The notes under the pieces are model-generated. The model worked only from the letters and a program-made list of their open reading frames with translations, ran no database searches and had not been told where the DNA came from. The position numbers and the translations under genes were made by a program. Source: Caldimonas brevitalea (GTDB lineage Bacteria > Pseudomonadota > Gammaproteobacteria > Burkholderiales > Burkholderiaceae_C). From it: a stretch of DNA of 64,000 bases. The DNA lies in assembly GCF_001017435.1 (NCBI RefSeq), contig NZ_CP011371.1, positions 3,472,001 to 3,536,000 of the forward strand, in the 5' to 3' direction. Of the stretch, positions 1 through 8,730 are shown in pieces. The first letter of the stretch is position 1, and every line of letters begins with the position of its first letter.

Positions 1-1485
1 CCGCGCCTCGGGTTGTATCCGGGGCACGACCGGGCCGAGCGGCGGCGTGTCGGGCAGCTGCGGATAGCCCACCACCCGGATCACCTCTTCGATCAGATCT
101 TCTTCGATCTGCAGGTCGAAGCGCCAGCTGGGCGGCGTGACGGTCAGCACGCCAGGCGCCTCGGTGAAGGCCAGCCCGAGGCGGCGGAACACCTCCGCGC
201 ACTGGGCCTGCGTGACGGGCATGCCGATGACCTTGGCGGCACGCTCGACCCGCAGCGACACCGGCGGCCGCTGCGGAAGGCGCACCACCTGGTCGTCCAT
301 CGGGCCCGCTTCACCGCCGCAGATCTCCAGCACCAGCTGCGAAATGCGTTCGATGTGCTCGACGGTCAACGCCGGGTCGACGCCGCGCTCGAAGCGATGC
401 CCGGCGTCGGTCGAGAAGTTGTAGCGTCGCGAACGGCCGGCCACCGCCTGGGGCCACCAGAACGCAGCTTCGACATAGATGTTGCGGGTGGCGTCCGAGA
501 CGGCCGTGGCGTCGCCGCCCATGATGCCGGCGAGCGACTCGACCGCCTGGTCGTCGGCGATCACGCCGACCTTGTCGTCGACTTCGATGGTGTTGCCGTT
601 CAGCAATTGCAAACGCTCGCCCGCACGGCCCCAGCGCACCGTCAGCCCGCCATGAATTTTGTCCAAGTCGAAGATGTGCGACGGACGGCCGAACTCGAAC
701 ATCACATAGTTGGAGATGTCGACGAGCGCCGTCACCGACCGTTGGCCGCAGCGCTCGAGCCGCTCGACCATCCACGCCGGCGTCTTGGCCTGCGTGTTCA
801 CGTTGCGGATCACACGACCGGAGAAGCGGCCGCACAGGTCGGGCGCTTCGATGCGCACGGGCAGACGCGTGTCGTGCTGCACCGGCACCGGCGGGAACTC
901 GGGCTGCCGCAGCGGCGCCCCGGTCAGCGCCGAGACTTCGCGGGCGATGCCGTAAACGCTCAGGCAGTGCGCCAGGTTGGGCGTGAGCTTGAGCGTGAAC
1001 AGCGTGTCGTCGAGGCGCAGGTGTTCGCGGATGTCGCGGCCGACCGGCGCATCGTCGTCGAGGATCAGCAGACCGCCGTGGTCCTCGGACAGTTTCAGCT
1101 CGCGCGCGGAGCACAGCATGCCTTGGCTCTCGACGCCGCGCAGCTTGCCCAGCTTGATCTGAAACGGCTTGCCGTCATCACCCGGCGGCAACTCTGCACC
1201 GACGAGTGCACAAGGCACCTTGATACCGGGGCGCACGTTGGGCGCACCGCAGACGATGTTGAGCGTCTCGCCGGTGCCGGCGTCGACCTGGCACACGTTC
1301 AGGCGGTCGGCGTTGGGGTGCTTGGCGACTTCGACCACCCGCGCCACGACGATGCGGCTGAACGGCGGCGCGACCGGGCGCAGTTCTTCGACCTCCAGGC
1401 CGGCCATCGTCAGCAGTTCGGCCAACGCTTGGGTGCCGAGCGGCGGATTGCAGAATTCGCGCAACCACGATTCTGGGAATTGCAT
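1..1485 (-). CDS. pheT: Phenylalanyl-tRNA synthetase beta subunit, 3' part beyond the window
   Basis: This is the first 495 codons of PheT, the beta chain of the alpha2-beta2 enzyme that charges tRNA-Phe. The protein starts [19 protein letters not shown]. It then shows the EMAP/OB-fold tRNA-binding segment (CGAPNVRPG, then [19 protein letters not shown]) at about residues 45-150. The B3/B4 editing region follows, with [18 protein letters not shown] near residue 260. Family members are about 800 residues long, so roughly 300 C-terminal residues lie left of the window; no stop codon is seen. The ATG at 1485 is 15 nt after the pheS stop, so the two genes are co-transcribed and probably translationally linked. 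The reading frame is intact. Confidence 0.95.
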   Translation of the reverse strand, partial: MQFPESWLREFCNPPLGTQALAELLTMAGLEVEELRPVAPPFSRIVVARVVEVAKHPNADRLNVCQVDAGTGETLNIVCGAPNVRPGIKVPCALVGAELPPGDDGKPFQIKLGKLRGVESQGMLCSARELKLSEDHGGLLILDDDAPVGRDIREHLRLDDTLFTLKLTPNLAHCLSVYGIAREVSALTGAPLRQPEFPPVPVQHDTRLPVRIEAPDLCGRFSGRVIRNVNTQAKTPAWMVERLERCGQRSVTALVDISNYVMFEFGRPSHIFDLDKIHGGLTVRWGRAGERLQLLNGNTIEVDDKVGVIADDQAVESLAGIMGGDATAVSDATRNIYVEAAFWWPQAVAGRSRRYNFSTDAGHRFERGVDPALTVEHIERISQLVLEICGGEAGPMDDQVVRLPQRPPVSLRVERAAKVIGMPVTQAQCAEVFRRLGLAFTEAPGVLTVTPPSWRFDLQIEEDLIEEVIRVVGYPQLPDTPPLGPVVPRIQPEAR

Positions 1486-1500
1486 GGATCGGACCTCTTA

Positions 1501-2538
1501 CTACTTGAACTGCGACAGGAAGCGCAGGTCGCCGTCGAAAAACAGTCGCAGGTCGTTGACGCCGTAGCGCAACATGGCCAAACGGTCGATGCCGGAGCCG
1601 AACGCGAAGCCGATGTAGCGCTCGGGGTCCAGGCCCATGTTGCGGATCACCTGCGGGTGCACCTGACCCGAGCCGGACACCTCCAGCCAGCGGCCCTTCA
1701 GCGGCCCGCTGTTGAACATCATGTCGATCTCGGCGCTGGGCTCGGTGAACGGGAAGTAGCTCGGCCGGAAACGGATCTGCATGTCGTCCGTTTCGAAGAA
1801 CACGCGCAGGAAATTGACGTAGACCGACTTCAGGTCCTTGAAGCTGACGTTCTCGCCCACCCACAGGCCTTCGACCTGGTGAAACATCGGCGAATGGGTG
1901 GCGTCGCTGTCGACACGGTAGGTGCGGCCAGGCGCGATGACGCGGATGTCGGGCATGGCCTGCCCGGCCTCGAGCAGCGCGCGGTGGCGCTTCACATGCT
2001 GCACCGCATAACGAATCTGCATCGGGCTGGTGTGGGTGCGCAGCAGATGACCGCCTTCGACATAGAAGGTGTCGTGCATCGAGCGCGCCGGATGGTCGGC
2101 CGGGGTGTTCAATGCGGTGAAGTTGAACCAGTCGACCTCGATCTCGGGGCCATCGGCGACATCAAAGCCCATCGACCCGAAGATAGCCTCGATGCGTTCC
2201 ATCGCGCGGGTGATCGGATGCAAACCACCCGTGCCCCGCTTGCGCCCCGGCAGCGTCACGTCGAGCGCCTCGGCCTTCAACTGCGACGCCAGTTCGGCGT
2301 CGGCCAGTGCCTGGCGGCGCTCGTTCAGCGCCTGCTCGACCTGCTGCTTGACCTCGTTGATCGCGGCGCCGCGCGCCTTCTTCTCTTCGGGCGCCAGCTG
2401 CGCCAGCCCCTTCAACAATTCGGTCAGGCGGCCGGCCTTGCCCAGATAGCGCGCCTTGGCGTTCTCGAGGTCGGCCGGCGTCTGCGCCTGGCCAAACTCG
2501 GAGCGCGCCTGCGCAACCAATTGATCGAGCTCGTTCAT
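1501..2538 (-). CDS. pheS: Phenylalanyl-tRNA synthetase alpha subunit
   Basis: PheS, 345 residues, is the catalytic class II chain of phenylalanyl-tRNA synthetase. It has an N-terminal coiled coil (residues 1-90), class II motif 2 around [12 protein letters not shown] and motif 3 [13 protein letters not shown] near the C terminus; length and order are normal. The start [12 protein letters not shown] is the one seen in beta-proteobacterial PheS, yet no Shine-Dalgarno lies just before it. The only strong one (AAGGAG, about 40 nt upstream) faces an out-of-frame GTG that runs into pheS. The gene follows rplT after a terminator-like hairpin and precedes pheT by 15 nt. Phe-rich leader peptides control pheST in enterobacteria, but none is visible here. 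Confidence 0.97.
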   Translation of the reverse strand: MNELDQLVAQARSEFGQAQTPADLENAKARYLGKAGRLTELLKGLAQLAPEEKKARGAAINEVKQQVEQALNERRQALADAELASQLKAEALDVTLPGRKRGTGGLHPITRAMERIEAIFGSMGFDVADGPEIEVDWFNFTALNTPADHPARSMHDTFYVEGGHLLRTHTSPMQIRYAVQHVKRHRALLEAGQAMPDIRVIAPGRTYRVDSDATHSPMFHQVEGLWVGENVSFKDLKSVYVNFLRVFFETDDMQIRFRPSYFPFTEPSAEIDMMFNSGPLKGRWLEVSGSGQVHPQVIRNMGLDPERYIGFAFGSGIDRLAMLRYGVNDLRLFFDGDLRFLSQFK

Positions 2539-2591
2539 GTTGTGGGGGCGGACCAGCGGCTCGCGCCACCGATCTCCTTGGGTCTGGACAT

Positions 2592-2621
2592 AAAAAAAGG
2601 CCGCACCAGGTGTCGGCCTTT
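2592..2621 (-). terminator. Intrinsic terminator or attenuator between rplT and pheS
   Basis: On the minus strand GGCCG and CGGCC pair (inner CAC/GTG can extend the stem), followed directly by seven T residues. It lies 54 nt before the pheS start and about 65 nt after the rplT stop, so it should reduce read-through from the ribosomal protein genes into pheST. Confidence 0.75.
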
Positions 2622-2628
2622 GATGCTG

Positions 2629-2646
2629 ACCCCGCCGAAGCGGGGT
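2629..2646 (-). other. UUCG-type stem-loop upstream of the pheS terminator
   Basis: ACCCCGC pairs perfectly with GCGGGGT around a TTCG tetraloop as read on the minus strand. No T-run follows. It sits between the rplT stop and the terminator at 2592-2621. It could be an mRNA 3' stabiliser for rplT or part of an attenuation switch. Confidence 0.6.
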
Positions 2647-2685
2647 GCTGCAGTGGTCAGGACATTCCCGACGAAATCACGGCAA

Positions 2686-3045
2686 TCAAGCAGCGAATTG
2701 AGCCTTCACCTTGGCGACGATGCTGCCAAAAGCGGCCGGATCGTTGACAGCCAGATCGGCCAGGACCTTACGATCGATGTCGATCGCGGCCTTCTTGATG
2801 CCGTTCATGAACTTGCTGTAGGTGATGCCCTGCTCACGGGCCGCCGCGTTGATACGGGCGATCCAGAGACGGCGGAACTCACGCTTCTTGGCACGGCGAT
2901 CGCGATAGGCGTACTGGCCAGCCTTCATCACCGCCTGTTTGGCGATGCGGAATACGTTCTTGCGGCGACCGCGGAAACCCTTGGCCAGGGCCAAGACCTT
3001 CTTGTGACGGGCGCGTGCGGTGACACCACGTTTGACGCGAGGCAT
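2686..3045 (-). CDS. rplT: 50S ribosomal protein L20
   Basis: L20, 119 residues, binds 23S rRNA early in assembly of the large subunit. The very basic N-terminal arm ([18 protein letters not shown]) and the core segment [21 protein letters not shown] are characteristic of the family, and the length is normal. A Shine-Dalgarno-like AAGGAG precedes the ATG. The gene follows rpmI by 43 nt; that gap contains five tandem GTT triplets on the coding strand (3071-3085). In enterobacteria L20 represses rpmI-rplT translation by binding an mRNA structure between infC and rpmI. A strong hairpin in the corresponding gap here (3406-3425) is a candidate for a similar role, by position only. Confidence 0.98.
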   Translation of the reverse strand: MPRVKRGVTARARHKKVLALAKGFRGRRKNVFRIAKQAVMKAGQYAYRDRRAKKREFRRLWIARINAAAREQGITYSKFMNGIKKAAIDIDRKVLADLAVNDPAAFGSIVAKVKAQFAA

Positions 3046-3088
3046 GTCTTTTCTCCTTCAGACCTAGATCAACAACAACAACAACCGA

Positions 3089-3292
3089 TCAGAGACCGGC
3101 GAAGGGCATCATCTGTGCGATGTGGCCCATGTTGGTGTCGTGCACGTTCACGGCGCCGCGCAGCTGGCGCTTACGGGTCGTGGACTTCTTGGTAAGGATG
3201 TGACGCTTGAACGCCTGACCGCGCTTGACGGTGCCACCCGGACGAACGCGGAAACGTTTGGCCGCGCTCTTCTTGGTCTTCATTTTGGGCAT
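3089..3292 (-). CDS. rpmI: 50S ribosomal protein L35
   Basis: L35, 67 residues, is a small basic protein of the large ribosomal subunit. The sequence [20 protein letters not shown] followed by [13 protein letters not shown] is diagnostic. The start at 3292 is fixed by family length and by an AAGGAG Shine-Dalgarno 5 nt upstream; a longer open frame exists but has no support. It lies in the usual infC-rpmI-rplT order, 155 nt after infC and 43 nt before rplT. Confidence 0.97.
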   Translation of the reverse strand: MPKMKTKKSAAKRFRVRPGGTVKRGQAFKRHILTKKSTTRKRQLRGAVNVHDTNMGHIAQMMPFAGL

Positions 3293-3405
3293 GACTGCTC
3301 CTTCTTTGTTGTGCCCGTGAGGCGCCGCGAACCTTTCGCGGTCTTGTCGGCCCCGGGCCACTTGCCTCACCGCCCGTGACCAAACCGGCGGCAAGGTGAT
3401 GGCGC

Positions 3406-3425
3406 AAGGGCTGTGTACAGCCCTT
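3406..3425 (-). other. Strong hairpin in the infC-rpmI gap
   Basis: AAGGGCTGT and ACAGCCCTT form a perfect 9-bp stem with a 2-nt spacer, extended by GCG/CGC flanks. It starts 22 nt after the infC stop and is not followed by a T-run, so it is not an obvious terminator. Its position matches where L20-dependent translational control acts in enterobacteria; the function here is inference. Confidence 0.55.
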
Positions 3426-3447
3426 CGCGCGTGATCCGTCTTCTTGC

Positions 3448-3996
3448 TTACTTCCGCTTCTTCGGCGCCAGCACCATGATCATCTGGCGGCCTTCGAGCT
3501 TGGGCATGTTCTCGACCACGCTGACATCGGTCAGGTCGTCGCGGACCCGCTCCAGCAGGCGCATGCCCAGTTCCTGGTGGGTGATCTCGCGGCCGCGGAA
3601 GCGCAGCGTGACCTTGCCCTTGTCGCCTTCTTCAAGGAAGCGGCGCAGATTGCGCAGCTTGATCTGGTAGTCGCCCTCGTCGGTGCCGGGGCGGAACTTC
3701 ACTTCCTTGATGTCGATGACGTGCTGTTTCGCCTTCGCCTCGGCCGCCTTCTTCTGCTCCTGGTACTTGAACTTGCCATAGTCCATCAGGCGGCAGACCG
3801 GCGGCGTCGCCGTGGGCGCGATCTCGACCAGGTCCACGTCGTGTTCCTGTGAAAGCCGCAGTGCCTCCTGCAAGCTCACGATGCCGATCGGCTCATTGTC
3901 GGGCCCGTTCAGCCGGACTTCCGGCGCCGTGATTTCCCGATTCAGACGATGCTTGCGCTCCACGTTGGGAGTGCGCCGGTCCATGAAAGTAGCGAT
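3448..3996 (-). CDS. infC: Translation initiation factor IF-3, probable ATC start
   Basis: IF-3 binds the 30S subunit, keeps subunits apart and checks the start codon. The N domain ([16 protein letters not shown]), the lysine-rich linker ([13 protein letters not shown]) and the C domain ending LAPKKRK are all present. The first ATG at 3984 would give 178 residues but has no Shine-Dalgarno at proper distance. TGAGGA lies 8 nt before an in-frame ATC at 3996, giving 182 residues ([14 protein letters not shown]). IF-3 genes are known for rare AUU/AUC starts, which IF-3 itself discriminates against and so autoregulates. I therefore place the start at ATC 3996. The thrS stop is about 86 nt upstream and the gap holds a terminator-like structure. 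Confidence 0.93.
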   Translation of the reverse strand: MATFMDRRTPNVERKHRLNREITAPEVRLNGPDNEPIGIVSLQEALRLSQEHDVDLVEIAPTATPPVCRLMDYGKFKYQEQKKAAEAKAKQHVIDIKEVKFRPGTDEGDYQIKLRNLRRFLEEGDKGKVTLRFRGREITHQELGMRLLERVRDDLTDVSVVENMPKLEGRQMIMVLAPKKRK

Positions 3997-4026
3997 GGTC
4001 TAGATCCTCAGGGGTCCCGCCCCAAT

Positions 4027-4078
4027 AACAAAAAACACATAGCCCGCCCCGGTCGGCCCAGGCGGCGGGCAGCCGCCT
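4027..4078 (-). promoter_or_regulatory. Terminator/anti-terminator-like pair between thrS and infC
   Basis: Reading the minus strand, GCCCGCC (4070-4064) pairs with GGCGGGC (4048-4042) and a T-rich tract with six consecutive T follows (4040-4027), as in an intrinsic terminator. An upstream hairpin, AGGCGGC (4078-4072) with GCCGCCT (4066-4060), uses part of the same strand, so the two cannot form together. The first hairpin begins 4 nt after the thrS stop, where a terminating ribosome would cover it. This may uncouple infC from thrS or make read-through depend on thrS translation; that logic is inference. Confidence 0.6.
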
Positions 4079-4082
4079 GAAC

Positions 4083-6002
4083 TCACACCTTTTGGGCAAT
4101 GTCGCTTGCAATCTTCTGGGAGAAGGTGTCGAGTGCCATCACACCGAGGTCTTGGTTGCCCCGGGCGCGCACTGCGACGGTTCCCGCCGCTTTCTCTTTG
4201 TCGCCGACAACGAGGATGTAGGGAACCTTCTGCAACGAATGCTCGCGGATTTTATACGTGATTTTTTCATTGCGCAAATCGGCCTCTGCCCTAAGTCCTT
4301 GTTTTTGCAGCGTTTTGACTACTTCTCGAACGTAATCCGCCTGCGCGTCGGTGATATTGAGTACAGACACCTGCTGCGGCGCCAGCCAGACCGGCAGCGC
4401 GCCGGCGTGCTGCTCGATCAGGATGCCGATGAACCGCTCCATGCTGCCGACGATCGCGCGGTGCAACATGACCGGCACCTGGCGGTCGCCACTTTCCGTG
4501 ACGAATTCCGCACCCAGCCGGCCCGGCATCGAGAAGTCGACCTGGATCGTGCCCACCTGCCACTGGCGCCCGATCGCGTCCTTCAGCGTGTACTCGATCT
4601 TCGGCCCGTAGAAGGCCCCCTCGCCGGGCGAGATCGCGAATTCGCAGCCGGATGCGCGCAGGCTCTCGATCAGCGCCGCTTCGGCCTTGTCCCACACCTC
4701 GTCCGAGCCGATGCGGGCGTCGGGCCGGGTCGCGACCTTGTAGATGATGTCGGTGAAACCGAAATCACGATAGACACGCTGCAGCAGCGCCGTGAACTCG
4801 GTGCACTCGGGCAGGATCTGGTCTTCGGTGCAGAAGATGTGGCCATCGTCCTGCGTGAAGCCGCGCACCCGCATGATGCCGTGCAAGCCACCCGTCGGCT
4901 CGTTGCGGTGGCACTGGCCGAACTCGCCGTAGCGCAGCGGCAGATCGCGGTAGCTCTTGATGCCCTGCTTGTAGATCAGCACATGGCCGGGGCAGTTCAT
5001 CGGCTTGAGAGCATAGTCGCGCTTCTCGCTCTCGGTCGTGAACATGTTGTCGCGGTACTTGTCCCAGTGGCCGGTCTTCTCCCACAGCGCGCGGTCCAGC
5101 AACTGCGGGCCCTTGACCTCGCGGTAGCCGTTGTCGCGGTACACGCCGCGCATGTACTGCTCGACGCACTGCCAGACCGTCCAGCCCTTGGGATGCCAGA
5201 ACACCACCCCCGGCGCGTGATCGTCGATGTGGAACAGATCGAGCTCACGCCCGAGCTTGCGGTGGTCGCGCTTTTCGGCTTCCTCCAACATGTGCAGATA
5301 CTGCTGCAGCTCGTCCTTGCCGGCCCAGGCGGTGCCGTAGATGCGCTGCAGCTGCTCGTTGCGATGGTCGCCGCGCCAATAGGCGCCGGCCACCTTCATC
5401 AGCTTGAAGTGCTTGAGCTTGCCGGTGCTCGGCACGTGCGGGCCGCGGCACAGGTCGGTGAAGCCGCCTTCGCTGTAGAGCGACACGTCTTCGTTGGCCG
5501 GAATGCTGGCGATGATCTCGGCCTTGTAGTGCTCGCCCAGGCTCTTGAAGTACGCCACCGCCTCGTCGCGCGGCAGCACACGGCGCTCGACCTTCTCGTC
5601 TTTCTTGGCCAGCTCGGTCATCTTCTTTTCGATGGCCTGCAGGTCTTCGGGCGTGAACGGCCGCTTGTACGAGAAGTCGTAATAGAAGCCGTTCTCGATC
5701 ACCGGGCCGATCGTGACCTGAGCCTCGGGAAACAGCTCCTTGACGGCATAGGCCAGCAGGTGCGCCGTCGAATGGCGGATCACGTCCAGGCCGTCGGGGT
5801 CCTTGTCGGTGATGATGGCCAGCGTCGTGTCCTGCTCGATGCGGTAGCTGGTGTCGACCACGCGCGCCGCGTCGCCCTGCCCCACCCGCCCGGCCAATGC
5901 CGCCTTTGCCAGGCCGGCGCCGATCGACGCCGCCACCTCTGCCACGGTCACCGGGCCCGGAAACTCACGTCGGGACCCGTCGGGCAACTGAACTGAAACC
6001 AT
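4083..6002 (-). CDS. thrS: Threonyl-tRNA synthetase
   Basis: ThrRS, 639 residues, charges tRNA-Thr. The TGS domain (residues 1-65) is followed by the editing domain with [10 protein letters not shown] (His77, His81) and DLCRGPHV (Cys185, His189). The class II core has the zinc ligand in MNCPGH (Cys337), and the anticodon-binding domain is C-terminal. Length equals the bacterial norm. AGAGG lies 5 nt before the ATG at 6002. The 5' leader is long and contains a threonine-rich 13-residue peptide, a competing antiterminator, an intrinsic terminator and three 11-bp tandem repeats. This points to control by charged tRNA-Thr. The gene heads the infC-rpmI-rplT-pheST block. Confidence 0.98.
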   Translation of the reverse strand: MVSVQLPDGSRREFPGPVTVAEVAASIGAGLAKAALAGRVGQGDAARVVDTSYRIEQDTTLAIITDKDPDGLDVIRHSTAHLLAYAVKELFPEAQVTIGPVIENGFYYDFSYKRPFTPEDLQAIEKKMTELAKKDEKVERRVLPRDEAVAYFKSLGEHYKAEIIASIPANEDVSLYSEGGFTDLCRGPHVPSTGKLKHFKLMKVAGAYWRGDHRNEQLQRIYGTAWAGKDELQQYLHMLEEAEKRDHRKLGRELDLFHIDDHAPGVVFWHPKGWTVWQCVEQYMRGVYRDNGYREVKGPQLLDRALWEKTGHWDKYRDNMFTTESEKRDYALKPMNCPGHVLIYKQGIKSYRDLPLRYGEFGQCHRNEPTGGLHGIMRVRGFTQDDGHIFCTEDQILPECTEFTALLQRVYRDFGFTDIIYKVATRPDARIGSDEVWDKAEAALIESLRASGCEFAISPGEGAFYGPKIEYTLKDAIGRQWQVGTIQVDFSMPGRLGAEFVTESGDRQVPVMLHRAIVGSMERFIGILIEQHAGALPVWLAPQQVSVLNITDAQADYVREVVKTLQKQGLRAEADLRNEKITYKIREHSLQKVPYILVVGDKEKAAGTVAVRARGNQDLGVMALDTFSQKIASDIAQKV

Positions 6003-6028
6003 CTTGACCTCTCACCGGCGCCGCCAGC

Positions 6029-6061
6029 GCCACAAACAAGCCACAAACAAGCCACAAACAA
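6029..6061 (-). repeat. Three perfect 11-bp tandem repeats in the thrS leader
   Basis: GCCACAAACAA occurs three times in perfect tandem on the plus strand (TTGTTTGTGGC on the thrS coding strand). The array directly follows the U-tract of the thrS leader terminator and ends 27 nt before the thrS start. The units are U/G-rich in RNA and could extend the terminator's U-tract or serve as a protein-binding site. No function is proven. Confidence 0.9.
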
Positions 6062-6086
6062 AAAAGCGCGGTGGTCGCCGCGCTTT
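6060..6086 (-). terminator. thrS leader terminator (attenuator hairpin)
   Basis: On the minus strand AAAGCGCGG (6086-6078) pairs perfectly with CCGCGCTTT (6071-6063) and the T-run continues into the tandem repeats. It lies inside the untranslated leader, about 45 nt after the leader peptide stop and 58 nt before thrS. The 5' arm is also complementary to GCCGCGGCTTTC at 6124-6113 (11 bp with one bulge), which would form an antiterminator. Confidence 0.8.
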
Positions 6087-6131
6087 CTTGGATTCGAAAA
6101 AGACAAACAAACGAAAGCCGCGGCCGACCGA

Positions 6132-6173
6132 CTAGACCTCAAAAACGTCAGCGGTGGTAGTTCGCGGTGTCAT
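6132..6173 (-). CDS. Threonine-rich leader peptide upstream of thrS
   Basis: A 13-codon frame, ATG to TAG, encodes MTPRTTTADVFEV: four threonine codons (ACA, ACT, ACC, ACC), three of them consecutive. AAAGG lies 11 nt upstream. The frame stops 8 nt before the 5' arm of a predicted antiterminator, which is followed by a perfect intrinsic terminator before thrS. The layout is that of classical translation-controlled attenuation. A ribosome stalled on the Thr codons would cover the CCGCG segment (6167-6163) that can pair with the antiterminator arm. That would free the arm to disrupt the terminator, so thrS is read when charged tRNA-Thr is scarce. The peptide is too short for homology, so the call rests on composition and RNA architecture. 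Confidence 0.7.
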   Translation of the reverse strand: MTPRTTTADVFEV

Positions 6174-6219
6174 AACCCGTTGTGCCTTTCTCGCTCTTGA
6201 CTGGGTGAAGAAGAGCGCA

Positions 6220-6225
6220 ATTCTA
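6220..6225 (-). promoter_or_regulatory. Possible -10 element of the thrS leader promoter
   Basis: TAGAAT on the minus strand (5 of 6 matches to TATAAT) lies 47 nt upstream of the leader peptide start. The -35 region would overlap the T-tract of the aceA terminator and is a poor match, so this is only a candidate. Confidence 0.3.
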
Positions 6226-6238
6226 ACGCAATAGACGC

Positions 6239-6267
6239 AAAAAAGCCCGGCAGCGTCGCTGCCGGGC
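6239..6267 (-). terminator. Intrinsic terminator of aceA
   Basis: GCCCGGCAGCG and CGCTGCCGGGC form an almost continuous 11-bp inverted repeat followed by six T on the minus strand. It lies 112 nt after the aceA stop and separates aceA from the thrS leader. The 111 nt between the aceA stop and this hairpin show no other feature. Confidence 0.88.
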
Positions 6268-6378
6268 CAATGCATCTTCACATCAGATGCTTCGCGCGTC
6301 TCACGAGCGCGCCGCCCAGCGGCGCGCAACGGAGTCAGGACATCGGCGCCGCCGGCTCGAGGCCGGCGACGGGGCCGA

Positions 6379-7677
<1,299 letters not shown>

Positions 7678-7753
7678 GAAGACCTCCAGTAAGTGAAAAC
7701 AAGGTGTTGATGGGCTCTAGCTTACGGCGGCCGGGGGCGGAAGGGAACACTTA

Positions 7754-7769
7754 TGTCTTATATAAGACA
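7754..7769. promoter_or_regulatory. 16-bp perfect palindrome in the aceA promoter region
   Basis: TGTCTTATATAAGACA is perfectly self-complementary and lies 77 nt upstream of the aceA start. A weak promoter (TTGCTG, 17 nt, TTATAT on the minus strand) would place the -10 inside the palindrome, as expected for a repressor site. The binding protein is unknown; form and AT-rich core resemble GntR-type operators. Confidence 0.65.
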
Positions 7770-7810
7770 CCCAGGCTACACCCAGCAAAATCAATGACTT
7801 GGCGAGCACA

Positions 7811-7888
7811 TTTCGCGATGCGGAAACCAATTTTTCACAATGAAAGATTTTTCTGCAGTGCACCAAAGCACTTTTCCGCATTGTGAAA
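7811..7888. promoter_or_regulatory. Three related operator-like elements upstream of aceA
   Basis: The element TTTCACAATGCGGAAA is present on the minus strand at 7888-7873. TTTCGCGATGCGGAAA (two differences) is on the plus strand at 7811-7826, and a half-matching copy TTTCACAATGAAAGAT is at 7833-7848. The near-palindromic shape with TTTC/GAAA ends resembles IclR-family operators, and IclR controls aceA in E. coli. The identity of the regulator here is inference. The remaining 7889-8074 shows no gene. Confidence 0.55.
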
Positions 7889-8074
7889 TGGCAAGGTCTC
7901 CATGTAAAAAAGACGCACCCACCGGTGCACCAAGAGCGTGTGCTGCCTCATGGGCCTGCACCAACGTCGCGCGGTGCGTCGGCCCGTCGGCGCGCCCCAC
8001 CAGCCATCCTGTGGCGCATGTCGCCTGGACTTCTTTGTGCGGACCGGGCGGCCGACGGGGGCTGATGCCGGGCG

Positions 8075-8554
8075 TCAGATGTTGAGCGCGGTGGTGCGTT
8101 TCACCGTGCGCAACACCAACATCGAGTTGGAGCGCACCACGCCGGGCAATCGCGCCAGCACCTCGGTATGGAACTGCTCCAGGTCTTCGGCATCGCGATA
8201 GGTGAAGCGCAGCAGGTAGTCATTGCTGCCCGCCACATAGAAACAATCGAGGATCTGCGGCTCGTCGCGCACCGCCTGCTCGAAGCTGCGCAAGGTCTCG
8301 GGTGTGGTCCGCTCGACGTTGACGATGGTGTACGACGTGCCCGGCTGGCCGACGGCCTTGGGGTTGAGCAAGGCGACGTACTGGGCGATCACGCCGCTCT
8401 CCTCCAGCTGCTTGACGCGTCGCAAACAGGCCGACGGCGACAGGTGCACCTTGTCGGCCAACTCCACGTTGGTCAGGCTCGCGTCTTCCTGCAGCGTCTG
8501 CAGAATCGCGCGGTCGATGGCATCGAGTTGCACGGTACGGGCAGGGCTTCGCAT
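8075..8554 (-). CDS. Lrp/AsnC family transcriptional regulator
   Basis: A 159-residue Lrp/AsnC regulator. The N-terminal helix-turn-helix is LTNVELADKVHLSPSACLRR (residues 27-46) and the C-terminal RAM ligand-binding domain includes the glycine turn VAGSNDYLLRF. Members sense amino acids and related compounds and bind DNA as octamers. The gene is divergent from the polyamine cluster. Three palindromes lie in the shared region, one of them over its own start codon, so it probably represses itself and controls the omega-aminotransferase gene at 8731. The ligand might be a polyamine product such as beta-alanine or GABA, but the sequence does not show it. Confidence 0.93.
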   Translation of the reverse strand: MRSPARTVQLDAIDRAILQTLQEDASLTNVELADKVHLSPSACLRRVKQLEESGVIAQYVALLNPKAVGQPGTSYTIVNVERTTPETLRSFEQAVRDEPQILDCFYVAGSNDYLLRFTYRDAEDLEQFHTEVLARLPGVVRSNSMLVLRTVKRTTALNI

Positions 8555-8635
8555 GAAATGCAGTGGTAGGCCGGTTGTTTCGCATGATATGCGAAGGGTC
8601 CCGCCGCGGCGGCTGCAATGCGCAATCCGATTGCG
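8548..8635. promoter_or_regulatory. Phased palindromes between the Lrp-type regulator and the polyamine cluster
   Basis: TTCGCATGATATGCGAA (8579-8595) is a 7-3-7 perfect inverted repeat. A related copy, TTCGCATGAAATGC, covers the regulator's start codon (8548-8561). CGCAATCCGATTGCG (8621-8635) is a 6-3-6 inverted repeat. The centres are about 31 and 41 bp apart, close to three and four helical turns, which suits cooperative binding by an Lrp-type octamer. The rest of the 176-bp divergent region shows no confident promoter. Confidence 0.65.
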
Positions 8636-8730
8636 ACCGCTGCGGCATAGACTGACCCAACGCCTGCCGGGCCGGCTGGCCGATCCCTGCCGCTTGCCCT
8701 GCTCCCCTCGCCCACCGAACCACCGCTGCC

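Noticed and set aside
2162..2569. 135-codon GTG-initiated gene overlapping pheS
   Set aside because: It has a good ribosome site but overlaps the conserved pheS sequence out of frame with no protein-like features; noted only as a possible regulatory start.
2622..2685. Phe-rich leader peptide for pheST attenuation
   Set aside because: All short frames between rplT and the terminator were read; none has clustered Phe codons (best is VISSGMS).
13..3195. A 1060-codon open frame on the plus strand opposite pheT, pheS and rplT
   Set aside because: Antisense shadow of GC-rich genes on the minus strand; composition is Arg/His/Gln-rich without domains, and the minus-strand genes are unmistakable.
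4092..5996. A 634-codon open frame opposite thrS, and similar long frames opposite infB (42167-45616) and the maltose genes (54680-58849)
   Set aside because: Typical mirror frames caused by third-position GC bias; no start signals or recognisable motifs.
6003..6240. T-box riboswitch for thrS
   Set aside because: No T-box core sequence or specifier loop is visible, and the leader is better explained by a translated Thr-rich peptide.
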